Assembly (NCBI GenBank): GCA_016722505.1
Contig: JADKJH010000001.1
Span: 620,001-684,000 of the forward strand
Source of the DNA: Holophagaceae bacterium
GTDB lineage: Bacteria > Acidobacteriota > Holophagae > Holophagales > Holophagaceae
Direction of reading: 5' to 3'
Length of the DNA stretch: 64,000 nucleotides
How positions within the stretch are numbered: position 1 is the stretch's first letter; every line of letters starts with the position of its first letter. The translations under genes were made by a program, and so were the position numbers. The notes under the pieces are model-generated. The model was given only the letters and a program-made list of their open reading frames with translations, was not told the origin of the DNA and searched no databases. Shown piece by piece: positions 44,691 to 51,895 of the stretch.

Positions 44691-46151
44691 CTAATTCCCC
44701 CTGCGCTCGATCTGTTCCCGGAGCTTAACTTTGGCTTCATCGCTGAGCTTCACATGGCGGCGTTCGGCTTCGCGGAAATATTCATTCGCATCGCGGGTCA
44801 GACCATCGGCAGTTGGCGGGAGCTGCTTCCGCACTCGGGCGGCATTCAGGAATACATAGGGTTCCCGGGCCAGCTCAGGGCTGCGCAGGTAGTAGCGGAA
44901 AGTCCACCAGCCCCCCACCAAAAACCAGATGGCCAGAATTGAAACGGCCACGTGCTGAAGCTGCTTCATGTGCGCGGCATCCGCACGGACCCGCTGCCAC
45001 CACAAGGCCACGGCGACATTGGCGCCGATGACCAGGGCCGTGAGGAAAAGCGTCATCAGCCAGCCTTGGGTATTCCAATCAAGTCCAGTGATGGCGAGCA
45101 CTGGCTGGGCCAGCAAGAGACCAAAAATAAGATTCAAATGAAGCATGTAGAGGAGCAGGGATTCCTTACTGGCCGCGCCGATCCAGTTGGCACCCTTGAG
45201 CTGACGGCGATCCCCCTCAATGAGGCCCATCGCCGTTCTCTCCATGCAGATCTAGCCCAGGCGATCCGCCACGCTGGGCAGCGTCGTATTGTGCAGGCGC
45301 TTCAGTTCATCCCAGGTCCACTGCCCATTCAGCAGCCAGGCATTGGTGAGGGGGTCCTGGGTCCAGGTTCCCTTCCAGAGCCATTGTGCTTTGGCGTAGC
45401 TTCCCCAGGCCCAAAGCGCCAGTCCCAAAACGAACAACATGGCCAGAAAGCGTCCTTCAGTCCAGGCGGCTTTCCCTTCCGCATCCTGTTCCTGCCGCGC
45501 CCAGCGATAGGCGCCGCCAAGAAATGCGCCAAAGCTCACGAAGGAGAACCACGGAAAGAGTGGAAAGAGCGCTTGCACGCCACGGTCCAGATTGCCGTTG
45601 AAAAGGCCACGAACCGGGAGCCAGAGGCCATCCGCCATTCCATGGGCCCAGATGTATGGCGAGATGAGCGGGATGTAGACCGCCAGTGCAAGAGCAACGA
45701 GGGTGAAGATCCTGGGCCGCTTCAAGGCCCGCGCCAGCCCTTGCAGGATCAGCAGCGAATAGACGATGCACTGCATCACATCAATCTTGAACAACTCCCG
45801 CCATTTTTGTTGCGTGGCCAGCACCGTCCATTCCGCCAAGGTGAGGCCTGGCGCATGCAGCGCGTAGGCGCATCCCAGGATGAAGAGGTAGCGCTTGAAA
45901 CTATCTTTGAAGGGCCGGAGGGTGCCGTCGGAACGAAAGGTCGAAAGCACCAAGCTGAACCCTGCGCACATCAGGAAGCTGGGCGCCACCAGACCATTCA
46001 GGTAGTTGAGCCAATCCGGCCGCAGCGTCAGATTCAGCCATACATTCACACAATGGACTTCCATCATCACCAAAACAGCCCAGCCCCGCAGCTGGTCTAC
46101 CCAATCGCAACGCTTGGATGGCGCGAAGTCTTCCCACAGGGCTTGGTTCAT
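44691..46151 (-). pseudogene. Polytopic membrane acyltransferase (DUF1624/OpgC-like) with in-frame amber
   Basis: About 486 codons. ATG 46151 (MNQALWEDFAPSKR) is chosen, because the frame further upstream runs through a heptamer repeat. CDWVDQLRGWAVLVMMEVHCVN is the first-helix 'R--D--RG-A---M---H' motif of acyltransferase_3/DUF1624-type enzymes, followed by 7 or more helices. Codon 45254-45252 is TAG in frame (..VADRLG*ICMERTAMGL). Coding resemblance continues in the same frame (ANWIGAASKESLLLYMLHLN, the conserved late helix) to 44691, so one nonsense change splits the gene. A TGG or CAG at this codon would restore it. The split could be an assembly error or true gene loss; the N-terminal part alone lacks the last three helices. 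Confidence 0.8.
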
Positions 46152-46210
46152 GAGGATTCCAATATATGCTTCAGCCTGCCCGAATCCTGGTTCAAGCGCA
46201 AAGCGGCATC

Positions 46211-46255
46211 GAGCATTGAGCATTGAGCGGGCATTGGGCATTGCCCATTGCCCAT
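46211..46255. repeat. Tandem 7-bp repeat with inverted halves (GAGCATT/GGGCATT/GCCCATT)
   Basis: Period-7 words run without break: GAGCATT twice, GAGCGGG, CATTGGG, then CATTGCCCATTGCCCAT. The last part is inverted relative to the middle. It lies 60 nt upstream of the acyltransferase ATG. Confidence 0.75.
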
Positions 46256-46455
46256 GGACTGGAGCCAGAGTTGGCTTGGGATAGGTTCTCCTTGACCCCA
46301 ACGCAGGCCTGGGGCATCTTCAATCATCTTCACCTGTTTTCCAGGGTAACCAGGCTGTAGGTGGAGACCTGACAGCCCAACTCATCAATCCTTATTCCAG
46401 GCATGCTTCAGCGGCGTTGCCTCACATGATCCATATTGCTCCGCAGGAGATGCCC

Positions 46456-47982
46456 GTGGCTGATCGTCCACCGACCAGGAACCAGTATTTCGCCACCAAG
46501 TCCCTCAAGCTCCTTTTGGAAGAAGCTGAGGGCGAAGGTGAGAACCGGCTCCGCAGGATCCTAGGCCCCGTGCAGCTCACAGCCCTCGGTATCGGAGCCA
46601 TCATCGGCGCGGGCATCTTCGTGGCCACCGGGGCCGCCGCGCACAATGTCGCCGGTCCGTCCCTGATGCTTTCTTATGTGGTTGCGGGCATCACGTGCAT
46701 CTTCGCGGCGCTTTGCTACGCGGAATTCGCGGCCATGGTTCCTGTGGCTGGTTCAGCCTTCACCTACGCCTATGCCACCCTCGGCGAGCTGTTCGCCTGG
46801 ATCATCGGATGGGATCTGGTGCTCGAATACGCCGTGGGCAGCGCCACTGTAGCCACGGGCTGGTCCGGCTATTTCCAGAACGTGCTGGCCAAGTTGGGCG
46901 TCCACTTCCCCAAGCTCCTCACCGAGTCTCCGTGGAAATACAACGCCGTAACAGGCGGATTCGATTCCACGGGATCCTTCATCAATCTTCCGGCCGTCCT
47001 CATCGTGATCATCGTTACGGCTGTCCTGGTGAAGGGCATTCAGGAAAGTGCCAATTTCAACGCCGCCATGGTGGGTATCAAGGTGGCCGCGGTGCTCTTT
47101 GTGATCGGCGTAGGCGCCTTCTTCATCGAGAAGGCCAACTGGAACCCTTTCGCGCCTTATGGCTGGACCGGCCTCAGCTTCTTCGGCCACCACATCGCCG
47201 GGCAGGTGACTCCCACCGGGGAACCCAGGGGGATGCTCGCAGGAGCGGCGATCATATTCTTCGCCTATATCGGGTTTGATTCAGTTTCCACCCACACCGA
47301 GGAAGCGAAGAATCCGAAACGGGACGTTCCCATCGGCATCGTGACTTCCCTTATCGTCTGCACCATCCTGTACATCCTGGTGGTGGCGGTGCTCACCGGC
47401 ATGGTCAAGTACGACCAACTCGACACCGCCGCTCCGGTTTCCCTTGCCTTTGCGCAAAAAGGCATCGGCTGGGCAGAAGGCCTGATCGCAACGGCAGGCG
47501 TGGCGGGCATCACATCGGTGCTGTTGGTGATGATGCTCAGCGGTCCCCGGGTTTTCCTGGCCATGGCCCGGGATGGCCTCGTCCCAAAATCCATCTTCGG
47601 CGTGGTCCATCCAAAATTCAAAACCCCCTGGAAGTCCACCATCGGCGTCGGCATCTTCGTGATCTTCCTGGCTGGTTTCCTGCCCATTGATGCGTTGTTG
47701 CACCTCACGAACATCGGCACTCTGTTCGCTTTCGTCATTGTCTGCGCGGCGGTGCTCATCATGCGGCGCACGAACCCCAATGCTGAGCGCCCGTTCCGCT
47801 GCCCCATGGTGCCCGTGGTCCCGATCCTCGGCATCCTCATGTGCCTGCTTCTGATGTTCTCGCTGCCCGCCGCGAATTGGCTGCGGCTCTTCGTTTGGCT
47901 AGCCATCGGCATGGCGATCTATTACTTCTACGGCCGGCATCACAGCGTGATCCGAAAGCAGATGGAGTCTGGGGAGATCTAG
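46456..47982 (+). CDS. APC-family amino acid permease
   Basis: 508 residues with 12 or more transmembrane helices. The first-helix motif LGIGAIIGAGIFVATGAAAH is the APC signature that wraps the substrate; ISYVVAGITCIFAALCYAEFA-type segments, KDVPIGIVTSLIVCTILYIL and RVFLAMARDGLVPKSIF follow, matching cationic amino acid transporters (YfnA/CAT type). GTG 46456 is preferred because CAGGAG lies 6 nt upstream; ATG 46426 in the same frame is possible. A hairpin terminator follows 22 nt after the stop. Confidence 0.92.
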   Translation: MADRPPTRNQYFATKSLKLLLEEAEGEGENRLRRILGPVQLTALGIGAIIGAGIFVATGAAAHNVAGPSLMLSYVVAGITCIFAALCYAEFAAMVPVAGSAFTYAYATLGELFAWIIGWDLVLEYAVGSATVATGWSGYFQNVLAKLGVHFPKLLTESPWKYNAVTGGFDSTGSFINLPAVLIVIIVTAVLVKGIQESANFNAAMVGIKVAAVLFVIGVGAFFIEKANWNPFAPYGWTGLSFFGHHIAGQVTPTGEPRGMLAGAAIIFFAYIGFDSVSTHTEEAKNPKRDVPIGIVTSLIVCTILYILVVAVLTGMVKYDQLDTAAPVSLAFAQKGIGWAEGLIATAGVAGITSVLLVMMLSGPRVFLAMARDGLVPKSIFGVVHPKFKTPWKSTIGVGIFVIFLAGFLPIDALLHLTNIGTLFAFVIVCAAVLIMRRTNPNAERPFRCPMVPVVPILGILMCLLLMFSLPAANWLRLFVWLAIGMAIYYFYGRHHSVIRKQMESGEI

Positions 47983-48003
47983 TGTCCTCATTCGAATGGC
48001 CAG

Positions 48004-48031
48004 AAAAGCTCCCCTTTTTGGGAGCTTTTTT
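48004..48031 (+). terminator. Rho-independent terminator after the permease gene
   Basis: AAAAGCTCCC (48004-48013), a 6-nt loop and GGGAGCTTTT (48020-48029) form a 10-bp perfect stem ending in a T-run to 48031. It sits 22 nt past the permease stop and directly ahead of comF. The A-run on its left makes it usable in both directions. Confidence 0.85.
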
Positions 48032-48050
48032 GCGTTTGCGAAGCGAGGCA

Positions 48051-48707
48051 ATGCGCTGCCGAGGTTGCCTGGGCGAACTTCGGGAAAACTCGGAAGCGGG
48101 CCTTTGCGCGCGCTGCTGGTCAGGCCTGATTCCGCTGCCGGTGGACCGCTGCGAACGCTGCGCCCTGATTCACGGACTTGATCGCGAATGCCCCGAGCCT
48201 GTGGCCTGGACCCATGGCGACGCGATTTGGGATTACCACGGCGGAAGGCCAGCCTTTGGCGCTCTGCTCATGCCCGGCATCAAGGCCGGGGAATGGGGCT
48301 GGCGGACGGCGCTGCTGGGCCGGGCGGCAGCGGTGCCTCTTCCGGCCTTTGCTGCGGAGGTGGATCTCATCACCACAGTGCCCGCGCACCCCTGGCGAAA
48401 ATGGCGCCGCGGGTTCGATCTGGCGGAAGACGTGGCGCGGCTCGTGGCCCAACGCGTAGGAAAGCCCTACAAACCTTTGCTCAGGAAACCTATCCGCAGC
48501 CAACGCCAGACCGGCCTTCCCGAAGGCAGGCGGCGGCGCCTACCCCGTAAAGCTTTCGCACTGATGACGCCAGGCCTTGAAGGTAAAACCATTCTGCTGG
48601 TGGACGATGTGTGGACCACGGGCACCACACTGCTGCGATGCGCAGAGTTGCTGGCCAAAGCTGGAGCCGCGGAGATCCGCGTGCTGACGCTATTCCGGGC
48701 GCTCTAG
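48051..48707 (+). CDS. comF: ComF family phosphoribosyltransferase-like protein
   Basis: 218 residues from ATG 48051. It starts with zinc-finger cysteines (MRCRGCLGEL..CARC..CERC) and ends in the PRTase domain with PRPP-loop ILLVDDVWTTGTTLL. ComF is needed for DNA uptake in Gram-positive and Gram-negative transformers; YhgH/GntX belong here. The frame is open back to GTG 47982, overlapping the permease stop, but those 23 codons encode the terminator hairpin and are not family-like, so the ATG with GCGAGG 3-4 nt upstream is favoured. The 3' end overlaps acpS by 18 nt in a convergent arrangement. Confidence 0.9.
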   Translation: MRCRGCLGELRENSEAGLCARCWSGLIPLPVDRCERCALIHGLDRECPEPVAWTHGDAIWDYHGGRPAFGALLMPGIKAGEWGWRTALLGRAAAVPLPAFAAEVDLITTVPAHPWRKWRRGFDLAEDVARLVAQRVGKPYKPLLRKPIRSQRQTGLPEGRRRRLPRKAFALMTPGLEGKTILLVDDVWTTGTTLLRCAELLAKAGAAEIRVLTLFRAL

Positions 48708-49079
48708 ATTCGCCCCTTCTAGAATCACAAATGCCATGGCGATGTCTCCATCGTGACTGACGGACGCAAGGATCTGCACGATGCCCCGCGCAGCGAGAAG
48801 ATCCGAAAGATTTCCTTCCGACCACAGTTTTCCGTTCATATAGCGCAGCGATTTCCAGGACCATCCGCTTAGCCCCAAGCCCAAAGCTTTTCCGAAGGCT
48901 TCCCTCAGCGCCCAGCGCCCAGCCAAACGTTCCGCCAAGCGCTCCCGGTTGCCACCCAGCAGATAAGCAGCTTCATCCTGGTGGAGGAATTTATTCGCGC
49001 ATTTTTCAGCGCCAAAACGCTCGATGAGGTGCTTCCAGCGGGAAGGCGGACAGAGATCGGTGCCGAGGCCAAGAATCAT
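48690..49079 (-). CDS. acpS: Holo-[acyl-carrier-protein] synthase
   Basis: 129 residues. MILGLGTDLCPPSRW holds the catalytic Asp, and LAGRWALREAFGKALG is the second conserved box with the Glu and Lys that bind CoA and Mg. It transfers 4'-phosphopantetheine to apo-ACP. ATG 49079 gives the family-typical start and has GAGGG about 5 nt upstream; it overlaps the GNAT stop by 4 nt (ATGA). The C-terminal 6 residues overlap comF on the other strand. The motif near ASVSHDGDIAMAFV is slightly shorter than usual but intact. Confidence 0.92.
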   Translation of the reverse strand: MILGLGTDLCPPSRWKHLIERFGAEKCANKFLHQDEAAYLLGGNRERLAERLAGRWALREAFGKALGLGLSGWSWKSLRYMNGKLWSEGNLSDLLAARGIVQILASVSHDGDIAMAFVILEGANLERPE

Positions 49080-49567
49080 AATGCCCTCGCGTACCACCGG
49101 TCGCACCCGCCGTGGCCCGTGGCGCCCATGGGCGCGCAGAGTTTCTTGAAACCGACCTTTTCATAAAGATGCATCGCTGCATCCATGCCGCTCAGCGTTT
49201 CCAGGTAGCAGGTTTTGTAGCCTAGCTCTTTGGCCACAGAAAGGCAGTGGCGCAGCAGCTTTTCGCCCATGCCAAGGCCGCGGGCCTCTTCCAGGAAGTA
49301 CATTTTGCGCAATTCGCAGGTGCTGGATTCTCCGCCTTCGAGCTTGGCGATGCCGCCGCCACCGATGACGCGGCCATCCAAGGATTCCACTACGAAATAA
49401 GCAGCGCCCGGCACCGAGTAAGCCGCGCACATTCCATCCACCTCTGGATCATGGATGGCGAACCCTGGTCCATCCGCGCCGAACTGCGGCATCACCGTTC
49501 GGATGACCGCGGCGACCGCGGCGTCGTCCTCAGGGCGGATAGGGCGGAAGGTTTGAGCGGCGGCCAT
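49076..49567 (-). CDS. GNAT family N-acetyltransferase
   Basis: 163 residues, a near-complete ElaA/RimI-like GNAT. Acetyl-CoA site: CELRKMYFLEEARGLGMGEKLL (beta4-alpha3, with G-L-G-M-G), then YLETLSGMDAAMHLYEKVGFKKL, with ending GGCDRWYARAL. Such small GNATs act on amino acids, polyamines or ribosomal proteins; the substrate is unknown. Its stop overlaps the acpS start, so the two are co-translated. Confidence 0.9.
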   Translation of the reverse strand: MAAAQTFRPIRPEDDAAVAAVIRTVMPQFGADGPGFAIHDPEVDGMCAAYSVPGAAYFVVESLDGRVIGGGGIAKLEGGESSTCELRKMYFLEEARGLGMGEKLLRHCLSVAKELGYKTCYLETLSGMDAAMHLYEKVGFKKLCAPMGATGHGGCDRWYARAL

Positions 49568-49601
49568 GGTTTATTGAAACCACAGATGAACAAAGAGTGA
49601 A

Positions 49602-49665
49602 GCCACGAAGAATCACGAATAGGACGCGAAGACTGTTATTCGTGTCCTTCGTGTGGTTTCGTGGC
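49602..49665. repeat. Intergenic palindrome built from CACGAA words
   Basis: Arms 49602-49631 and 49637-49665 are built from repeated GCCACGAAG / TTCGTGG-type words around a 5-nt loop; pairing is partial, with several mismatches. It lies between the nitrilase and GNAT genes. Confidence 0.65.
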
Positions 49666-49689
49666 CGAATTACTGGGGCAGGATTGCCC

Positions 49690-50466
49690 TCAGAAATCCA
49701 ATCCCTCCGCCCTCAGCCCTAACACCGGAAAGGCCGCCCGCATCTCGCGCACCTTTGCCGCATCAATCTCCGCGAACACCACGGATTCAACGTCCCCGGC
49801 ATCGGCCAGCACGGCGCCATCGGGCGCAACAACCATGGAGCCACCGCAGAAGTCCGTGCCATCGGCGCCTAGGCCCACACGGTTGGAGAGCACCAGATAG
49901 GCCTGATTCTCCATGGCACGGGCACGGGCGAGGGCGCACAGGGTTTCGCTGCGGGGGTGGGGCCACTCGGACACCACCAAAAAAAGCTCGGCGCCATCCA
50001 CCGCATCGCGGCGGTACATCTCGGGAAAACGCAAATCGAAGCAGATGCTCAGCGCGGTCTCAACACCGCCAATGCGGTGGCGTACGCGGTGTTTTCCTGC
50101 GACGAGATGAAGGTGCTCCTGCATGGGTTGGAACAGGTGCCCCTTGTCATAAATGACAGGAGTCCCCTTTGCTGGAGAGAAGACCCAGAGGCGATTCACC
50201 AAATGTCCTTCAGCGTTGTGGCTGACCATGCTGCCAGCGATCCATGCATGGTTGGACTCTGCCAACGCCTGCACATCGCCGCAGATGTCCGGCGTTGAAT
50301 TCCGCGCCGCGTCACTCCAGATTCCATGGGCATATCCCGTGGTCCACAGCTCGGGAAGGACGTAAAGATCCGCCCCCGGATTGGCGTTGATAAGCTCCGC
50401 GGCCCGGCATAGATTGACCGCTGGGTCACCGTCCTCGATCTGCATCTGGACGACGGCGACTCGCAT
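49690..50466 (-). CDS. Carbon-nitrogen hydrolase, omega-amidase (YafV/Nit2)-like
   Basis: 258 residues of the nitrilase superfamily. The Glu-Lys-Cys triad is in place: LPELWTTGY, IYDKGHLF and SICFDLRFPEMYR. The last segment is the Nit2/YafV branch, in which the enzyme hydrolyses alpha-ketoglutaramate and alpha-keto-gamma-methylthiobutyramide-type amides. It starts 1 nt after the aminotransferase gene stop, and the pair mirrors the glutamine transaminase/omega-amidase pathway used in methionine salvage. Length and motif spacing are normal. Confidence 0.9.
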   Translation of the reverse strand: MRVAVVQMQIEDGDPAVNLCRAAELINANPGADLYVLPELWTTGYAHGIWSDAARNSTPDICGDVQALAESNHAWIAGSMVSHNAEGHLVNRLWVFSPAKGTPVIYDKGHLFQPMQEHLHLVAGKHRVRHRIGGVETALSICFDLRFPEMYRRDAVDGAELFLVVSEWPHPRSETLCALARARAMENQAYLVLSNRVGLGADGTDFCGGSMVVAPDGAVLADAGDVESVVFAEIDAAKVREMRAAFPVLGLRAEGLDF

Positions 50467-50467
50467 T

Positions 50468-51679
50468 TTAGTGGTCCGCTGCGGCGGTGCCCTGCCCTGT
50501 CAACGCACGCCTGAGCGCCAGGGCCCCGTCGCGCACCATCGCCGTGTCGCAACTGAAGGCGAAGCGGATGGCGTCATGGCAGGTCTCGCCGAAGGCATCG
50601 CCCGGTGCGCTGCCGATGCCCATTTTGGCCAGCCACTCCGATAATTCATCGGCGTTGGCGCAGCCCAATCGCGCATAGAGCTTCGGGTCCAGCTCGGCCC
50701 ACATGCAGAATCCACCGTTGGGTTTGAAGACACGCAGCCCTTCGATGCCCGTCAAGGCGTCGAACAGCAGCCCGCGTCGCACGGCGTATTCCGCTTGCAT
50801 CTCCGGGATCTGGTCCTGGGGACCCTCAAGAGCGGCCAGCGCGGCCCATTGCGCCACGCTGTTCACACCATTGATGGTGCAGCGCAGCAGTTTCGGGATG
50901 CGGCTTTGAAGTATCGCGTTTGTTGTGACGATACAACCCACGCGGAGTCCGCTCATGGCGTATGACTTCGAGAAGGAAAAGACGCTGACGATCTTTTCAA
51001 GGTAATGGGGCGCAAGGGAAGCGATGGAGTAGTGCTGATTGGGCGCGTAAAGCACATCCTCGTAAGCCTCGTCACTGACGATCCAAAGGCCATGTTCTTC
51101 AGCGATGGCGACGATTTCCAGCAAGGTTTCCTTGGACAACACCGCGCCGGTGGGGTTGTGGGGTGTGTTCAGGAAGATGGCCTTGGTGCGGGGGGTGATG
51201 TGCTTCCGGATGTCCGCCGGATCGTACTCGAAACCCTTCTCGAATTTAAGCGGAACACCTACCGGCACGCCGCCGCTGAGCTTCACGTTCTCCACCACTT
51301 CGGTCCACATGGGATCCGGCACGATGACCTCATCGCCATTGGCCAGTAGGCAGCAGAAGGTCACGAACAGAGCGTGCATGGCGCCATTGGTGACGAAAAT
51401 ATCGTTCTCGGTCACTGCCGGGATATGGTTCTTGCGCCTGATCTTGTCCCGCAGCGCTGCACGCAATTGGGGGATCCCATCATTGGGAATGTAGTGGGTC
51501 TTCCCCGCGGCGGCAGCAGCCTGCAGCGCGGCCAGCACATGGGGCGCCACCGAAAAACTCGGATCACCGGATTCCAGCCGGTACACGGTCTGGCCCGCTG
51601 CCTGCGCTTTCATCAGCTGCTCGCGGATGACGACGATCTTGCCAAGGGAAACTTTGTCCAGCGACTCTGAGAGTGCCAC
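50468..51679 (-). CDS. Class I/II PLP-dependent aminotransferase
   Basis: 403 residues, fold-type I. LESGDPSFSVAPHVLAALQ, the PLP-phosphate TNGAMHALF, NTPHNPTGAV, SDEAYEDVLY and SFSKSYAMSGLRVG (PLP Lys in SKSYA) are all present. These fit the AspB/MtnE/YbdL branch (aspartate, methionine or glutamine transaminase). The start codon is GTG 51679, with AAAGGA about 8 nt before it. It is coupled to the omega-amidase gene that follows 1 nt later, so a glutamine-alpha-keto-acid transaminase is likely; this is inference from context. Confidence 0.9.
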   Translation of the reverse strand: MALSESLDKVSLGKIVVIREQLMKAQAAGQTVYRLESGDPSFSVAPHVLAALQAAAAAGKTHYIPNDGIPQLRAALRDKIRRKNHIPAVTENDIFVTNGAMHALFVTFCCLLANGDEVIVPDPMWTEVVENVKLSGGVPVGVPLKFEKGFEYDPADIRKHITPRTKAIFLNTPHNPTGAVLSKETLLEIVAIAEEHGLWIVSDEAYEDVLYAPNQHYSIASLAPHYLEKIVSVFSFSKSYAMSGLRVGCIVTTNAILQSRIPKLLRCTINGVNSVAQWAALAALEGPQDQIPEMQAEYAVRRGLLFDALTGIEGLRVFKPNGGFCMWAELDPKLYARLGCANADELSEWLAKMGIGSAPGDAFGETCHDAIRFAFSCDTAMVRDGALALRRALTGQGTAAADH

Positions 51680-51825
51680 GGTGAAGTCCTTTCTTTGGAT
51701 TTCGGCCGACGCGCGCCGGTCCGGTTCCTGAAGATCACAAAATCATTATGCCCAGGTTCGCGATGCCGGAATGAATGTGGTTCCTTGGATTTTTTGCGCC
51801 CACCACCGCCTCGTGCAATTCATGA

Positions 51826-51887
51826 CTAACAGCTATCAGCTGACCACGATCAGCAACGGTACAAAGCTCATGGCCCATGGCTGTTAG
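51826..51887. repeat. Inverted repeat between hrpB and the aminotransferase
   Basis: CTAACAGC (51826-51833) and GCTGTTAG (51880-51887) are exact complements. The inner part repeats related words (AGCTATC, AGCTGAC, CATGGCCCATGG). It lies in the 216-bp gap, which has no gene and otherwise shows nothing notable; its right half abuts hrpB's 3' end. Confidence 0.65.
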
Positions 51888-51895
51888 CTCTCCCC

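Noticed and set aside
45252..45254. TAG as a reassigned codon (pyrrolysine or readthrough)
   Set aside because: TAG ends several intact genes here, including the genes ending at 2703 and 47982, and no pyl genes are seen; a mutation or error is simpler.
44952..46226. Plus-strand open frame opposite the acyltransferase gene
   Set aside because: Antisense shadow of a membrane protein; no domain or ribosome binding site.
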